From Thiospirillum jenense (GTDB lineage Bacteria > Pseudomonadota > Gammaproteobacteria > Chromatiales > Chromatiaceae): a stretch of 64,000 bases of DNA. A program made the position numbers and the translations under genes. This document shows, piece by piece, positions 61,333 through 64,000 of this stretch. A model generated the notes under the pieces. The model saw only the letters and a list, made by a program, of their open reading frames with translations. It had not been told where the DNA came from and did no database searches. Every line of letters begins with the position of its first letter. The stretch's first letter is position 1. The stretch covers positions 92,968-156,967 of the forward strand of contig NZ_JABVCQ010000003.1 in assembly GCF_014145225.1 (NCBI RefSeq), in the 5' to 3' direction.

Positions 61333-61569
61333 CTACGCGGCTAATTCGGGAATGTCCAACTCGATACGCAGTGGATGAATACCCATTGCCCACAAATCCG
61401 TCACCGCTGAATCAATGGCTGACTCCAGACAAGCGGCCTCGCGATCACATGCGACGTACATTTGCCCATGGTGTGATCCAATACTCATGTCTGAGTAACG
61501 ACCATACAGCGCATTGACGAGCGCATCATCAATGGTGGGTATAGGTAATGAAAAACTAAAAATTTTCAT
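61333..61569 (-). CDS. Small hypothetical protein, antitoxin-like partner
   Basis: This 78-aa acidic protein (IDDALVNALYGRYSDMSIGSHH, CDREAACLESAIDSAVTDLW) has no motif I can name. Its end abuts a repeat fragment similar to the tails of neighbouring genes. It follows a broken toxin-like gene by 26 bp and is probably its antitoxin. Confidence 0.6.
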   Translation of the reverse strand: MKIFSFSLPIPTIDDALVNALYGRYSDMSIGSHHGQMYVACDREAACLESAIDSAVTDLWAMGIHPLRIELDIPELAA

Positions 61570-61595
61570 TTACAGTTTTAACCTGTGTGATCACA

Positions 61596-61807
61596 TTAGT
61601 CAACAGCGCGACGGATACGCACTGCGTGTGCTTACGAATGAGCCGGTGTACTGTGAACATGGAATGAACACCCGTTGCGGGATTTCAATGGACAGAGCAA
61701 TTTGCCCCAAATGTGGGCGTGACCAGTTGCTTTCACGCACCGCCCGCCGCGATTCTGAGCATACTCAATTGCCGCCCTGATTTCCTTATTTGGATGTTGT
61801 GTTGCCA
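61596..61807 (-). pseudogene. Small toxin-like gene with an in-frame stop
   Basis: From ATG 61807 it reads MATQHPNKEIRAAIEYAQNR, then CVKATGHAHIWGKLLCP, and HVHSTPAHS, where TAA (61632-61634) stops it. The same frame continues AHAVRIRRAVD to a second TAA at 61596. The conserved pattern on both sides of the stop suggests a recent nonsense mutation in a toxin of about 70 aa. Confidence 0.65.
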
Positions 61808-61856
61808 TTTTTCAATCAGTGAGAACCGGTCATTTCATTTGATCATTCATTAAAAA

Positions 61857-61886
61857 CCCGCCCTGCAATTCAATTCACAGGGCGGG
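61857..61886. terminator. Bidirectional hairpin
   Basis: CCCGCCCTG (61857-61865) and CAGGGCGGG (61878-61886), a perfect 9-bp stem with an A run before and TTTT shortly after. Confidence 0.65.
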
Positions 61887-61970
61887 CATTTTCATTCAAT
61901 CATCGGGTCACACCGCGCGGCGCAATCCAACCTTTGCTGTTGCACAGTTTGCGTATAAACCATTCCAAAC

Positions 61971-62034
61971 AAAAAAACCGCCCCGGTTGCCCGGCGGCGG
62001 TTGGTTGATTTCAATTCCAATCCAAGCAACGGTT
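61971..62034. repeat. R3 hairpin repeat, copy 2
   Basis: The same CCGCCCCGGTTGCCCGGCGGCGG core and TTGATTTCAATTCCAAT tail as at 60364-60430, with fewer TCCAAT units. Confidence 0.7.
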
Positions 62035-62060
62035 AATTCGATTGAATTGGGTTGAATGGG

Positions 62061-62144
62061 CGGGAAATGTCAGGTTGTGTGCCGTTTTGTTTGGTCATTG
62101 ATTATCAACACCGCGCATGGCACACAACCCAACCGACGCGGCTG
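62061..62144. repeat. R2 repeat, copy 3
   Basis: GGTTGTGTGCC (62073-62083) and GGCACACAACC (62119-62129), ending in the ACGCGGCTG tail just before the protease-like gene stop. Confidence 0.75.
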
Positions 62145-62146
62145 CT

Positions 62147-62509
62147 TCATTTTAATGGTTTGGCTGACATTTTGCGCAGCGAGCGCGTGGCTGGATCAAC
62201 GCCAATGCCAGTATTTTCCAAAGCGACCACGCCTAACAGTGGTTCGCAGTCGTCTGGTCCAAAAATAATTTGGGTGACTGTTTCTGCGCCCATGAAGGCG
62301 ACCCGCGCAAATCCATACGGGTATTCAATGACGCTGCCATCCGCCAGTTCATAGACATCTTTGCCTTCAATCATAATGCCCGCAGCGTGTAACGCGACAC
62401 CTGAAGCTAAACAATCAATTGCACCGGTATCGACTAAAAACTCTGCGGCATACGCAGGTTGCGTTTTAGCGAGGTTACTGACTGTCACCGTGACATAACT
62501 TAATCCCAT
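62147..62509 (-). CDS. Clan AA (retropepsin-like) aspartic protease-type protein
   Basis: This 120-aa protein has the aspartic-protease signature FLVDTGAIDC and a later hydrophobic-Gly segment (PLLGVVALENTGIGVDP). It is the size of a single-domain retropepsin-like protein that would act as a dimer. I chose ATG 62509 over the upstream GTG at 62521 because GGA lies about 9 bases before it. Such genes are often seen among toxin-antitoxin pairs in this kind of genome. The role is unknown. Confidence 0.75.
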   Translation of the reverse strand: MGLSYVTVTVSNLAKTQPAYAAEFLVDTGAIDCLASGVALHAAGIMIEGKDVYELADGSVIEYPYGFARVAFMGAETVTQIIFGPDDCEPLLGVVALENTGIGVDPATRSLRKMSAKPLK

Positions 62510-62545
62510 GGTGTGTTCCACAGCAAAATGGTTGTTTCATAAAAA

Positions 62546-62577
62546 CCTGCCGCCCGATTTTTCAATCAAGCGGCGGG
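62546..62577. terminator. Bidirectional hairpin
   Basis: CCTGCCGC (62546-62553) against GCGGCGGG (62570-62577), with an A run before and ATTTTC after. Confidence 0.55.
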
Positions 62578-62622
62578 CATTTTCATTCCCTCACGGGGTC
62601 ACGCCTCGCGGCGCAACCCAAT

Positions 62623-62856
62623 CTATGCAGCGACGGCATCCCGCGCTCGCGGGACGGGGATAGGACGCCCATCTGCGATGTGCGCAGCCATCCAACAGTC
62701 GAACGCACCTCGCGCATCGGTGAGCGCTTCCTCTGGCGTTTCGCCATCCGCCAAGCAACCCGGCAGGTCTGGAAAGGTGGCGAGAAATCCGCCGCCCTCG
62801 GCAAGGGTCAATGGACTGATCGTCACGGGATACTCTTCAAATCGCGGTTGCATCAC
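62623..62856 (-). CDS. hicB: HicB-type antitoxin (second hicAB)
   Basis: This 77-aa protein has YPVTISPLTLAEGGGFLATF, then PDLPGCLADGETPEEALTDARGAFDCW, the HicB fold. It lacks the C-terminal ribbon-helix-helix seen in the other HicB here (46504). It overlaps the hicA stop by 4 bp. Confidence 0.9.
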   Translation of the reverse strand: MMQPRFEEYPVTISPLTLAEGGGFLATFPDLPGCLADGETPEEALTDARGAFDCWMAAHIADGRPIPVPRARDAVAA

Positions 62857-63056
62857 TGCCTCCAGTCAATCAGTGCGATGAAATGCGTCACATAGATGGG
62901 TTTGATCGGCTTACGCGCTGGGACGGACACTTCAAGCGGGCAGCCGTCTTTCTGGAATATGACATGACTGCCGCCGGTTCGCCGAATTTTCATCCCCGTT
63001 TGCGCGGCAATTGCTTCGAGTTGTTCTATTCGCCAATCGCGTGGATTATGGCGCAT
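62853..63056 (-). CDS. hicA: HicA-type toxin (second hicAB)
   Basis: This 67-aa protein has IEQLEAIAAQTGMKIRRTGGSHVIFQ and VSVPARKPIKPIYVTHFIALID, the HicA fold with the active-site GSH. It is complete and translationally coupled to hicB by overlapping stop and start. Confidence 0.9.
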   Translation of the reverse strand: MRHNPRDWRIEQLEAIAAQTGMKIRRTGGSHVIFQKDGCPLEVSVPARKPIKPIYVTHFIALIDWRQ

Positions 63057-63141
63057 TTATGCTAACAGTTTTTCTAATTGCGACATTTGCGATTATTTCA
63101 GTATTGCGTATTAGTTAAGCATAACACAACACAATAAAAAA

Positions 63142-63173
63142 CCCGCCGCCCAATTTTTCAATCAAGCGGCGGG
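63142..63173. terminator. Bidirectional hairpin
   Basis: CCCGCCGC (63142-63149) and GCGGCGGG (63166-63173), loop CCAATTTTTCAATCAA, flanked by an A run and ATTTTC. Confidence 0.6.
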
Positions 63174-63186
63174 CATTTTCTATTTG

Positions 63187-63242
63187 ATTAAATCCCCTCG
63201 CTGCGCTCGCCCCCCCCTTTTTCAAAGGGGTGGAGGGGAATT
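63187..63242. repeat. R1-related palindromic repeat
   Basis: AAATCCCCTCGCTGCGCTCGCCCCCCCTTTTTCAAAGGGG...GAGGGG: a variant R1 palindrome carrying the CGCTGCG insert that is also seen at 37790. Confidence 0.6.
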
Positions 63243-63286
63243 TTCTCAAGTCAGGTTGCCAAACAGCGGCAACCCACCTGACGCCG

Positions 63287-63686
63287 CTATTCGCGTGCGT
63301 CCAACCGGTACAGATGTCCATCCCAATCCAGAATTTTTTGATCGGCCGTTACCAATGGGACATTGCGGTCGAGGGCGGTTGCGACAATGAACCGGTCGGC
63401 GGGATCACGATGCAAGTTCGCTAGTTGGCAAGACCGCAGGGCGAGGCGTCCGTCGAGCTGGTATTTCCACCAGCCCCGCCTGTAGCCAGTCTGCCCGCCA
63501 GCGTTCAGCCGGCACGGGCAGAACAATGCGCCCGCGCTCGACGAGCATGGCCACTTCCCAGAAACTGATCGCACTCACCGCTACCGAGCCGGCGCGCCAG
63601 CAAATTTCGATCTGACGCCGTGCATTCGATCCGAGCGCCGGGTCATTGCGATCCATCCACAGCAGGGTGTGCGTATCGAGAATCAC
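63287..63686 (-). pseudogene. vapC: VapC-type PIN toxin with a frameshift
   Basis: The first frame (63686 to about 63450) reads MILDTHTLLWMDRN and ISFWEVAMLVERGRI. The second frame continues LALRSCQLANLHRDPADRF, IVATALDRNVPLVTADQ and ends at 63287. A single extra base near 63455-63465 separates them. All PIN motifs are present once the frames are joined. This is either a pseudogene or a sequencing indel. Confidence 0.8.
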
Positions 63687-63910
63687 GCCAATACTTGCCA
63701 GAGATCATCCAGTGGAGCGATGACATCGCCGTGGATTTCCAGCGTTGGATGGAGACCGAACGGCGAGTCAAGGCGGCCGCCGGAGCAAGGACGGAGTTCG
63801 GCAACAGGCCTGCCATTTTTAGTGATAACCCATGTCTCACCGGTGATGGCGACCCTATCCATGAGGGCTAGGCATTTGGCTTTGAACTCAGAGGCTTGGA
63901 TCGTTTGCAT
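63683..63910 (-). CDS. Phd/YefM-type antitoxin
   Basis: This 75-aa protein reads MQTIQASEFKAKCLALMDRV, then TWVITKNGRPVAELRP, the Phd fold. Its stop overlaps the vapC start (ATGA-type overlap). An autoregulated promoter lies just upstream at 63941-63969. Confidence 0.9.
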   Translation of the reverse strand: MQTIQASEFKAKCLALMDRVAITGETWVITKNGRPVAELRPCSGGRLDSPFGLHPTLEIHGDVIAPLDDLWQVLA

Positions 63911-63938
63911 GATGGTGCGCTCACATTGACTATTCAGA

Positions 63939-63969
63939 TGACTATAGTCACTAAGATGGTCAATGTCAA
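63939..63969 (-). promoter_or_regulatory. Sigma-70 promoter with overlapping operator for phd-vapC
   Basis: On the minus strand TTGACA (63969-63964), a 17-base spacer and TATAGT (63946-63941) form a near-consensus promoter. The perfect palindrome TGACTATAGTCA (63939-63950) covers the -10 box and is a good candidate antitoxin operator. Confidence 0.75.
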
Positions 63970-64000
63970 TTCAGCCAAGCGCCAAGTCATCAGGATGACC

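Larger units (their letters stand above)
61808..62146. other. Repeat-filled gap
   Basis: No gene is seen. It holds a hairpin (61857-61886), an R3 repeat (61971-62034) and an R2 repeat (62061-62144). Confidence 0.65.

Overview
This 64 kb window looks like the chromosome of a sulfur-oxidising, nitrogen-fixing gammaproteobacterium. The evidence is a Qmo/Hdr-type electron-transfer operon, a sulfite-dehydrogenase-like molybdoenzyme (SoeA, SoeB, SoeC), nif genes under a sigma-54/NifA-type promoter, cobalamin genes, a RuBisCO-like protein, and many short palindromic repeats. Taxonomy below that level (Thiotrichales or Chromatiales-like) is a guess. There is no rRNA, one tRNA (Gly, CCC), and no CRISPR array.

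Layout. 1-1503: partial oxygen-sensor-like diguanylate cyclase (minus). 1757-3549: glycosyltransferase-GtrA fusion and a sulfotransferase. 3664-9009: qmoA-qmoB-hdrC-hdrB operon (minus) with a structured leader at 9100-9198. 9409-12493: UDP-glucose dehydrogenase and a FadL-type porin. 12709-17791: NifA site, sigma-54 promoter, nifB, FeSII-like ferredoxin, nifQ, draG, then cobE and cobJ. 17797-21461: LapG-like protease and a 982-aa fused proton-channel protein. 21657-25867: a second copy of the structured leader, metA, and soeA. 25928-29149: DNA methyltransferase, NifX-like protein with a His/Asp tail, SLAC1-family channel. 29978-37360: a 2460-aa octapeptide-repeat protein with a Ca-binding-like C-terminus. 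37820-39028: a mobile non-coding element, a MITE and a phd-vapC pair. 39190-46471: glnS (with an in-frame repeat insertion), soeC, soeB, serS, lolA, a Pro-rich membrane protein and an MTA/MTI phosphorylase. 46504-48042: hicAB, with hicA split by the second copy of the mobile element, then brnTA. 48225-50943: YhcC-like radical SAM protein, RuBisCO-like protein, YjbQ. 51040-58526: coiled-coil nuclease-like protein, DUF4214 secreted protein, moaA, tRNA-Gly, mutY and a large glycosyltransferase. 58685-64000: an accessory tract of small toxin-antitoxin-like pairs, several broken, an internally deleted insertion sequence and many palindromic repeats.

How it fits together. Sulfur oxidation: the Qmo/Hdr complex would couple APS-reductase electrons (aprBA not in the window) to quinone or another carrier, and Soe would oxidise sulfite directly. 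MoaA and the Mo-linked nif genes (nifB, nifQ) fit the demand for molybdenum cofactors. MetA, the RuBisCO-like protein and the MTA phosphorylase belong to organic-sulfur and methionine metabolism.

Main novelties. (1) A roughly 340-bp non-coding mobile element in two copies, one of which cleanly splits hicA with a 3-bp duplication. Both copies keep a TTGACA-17-TATTCT promoter, a boxB-like hairpin, a boxA antiterminator like that of rRNA leaders, and hairpins with compensatory changes. (2) A conserved structured leader of about 100 nt upstream of both metA and qmoA, a candidate sulfur-linked riboswitch. (3) A palindromic repeat inserted in frame inside glnS. (4) The giant octapeptide-repeat protein.
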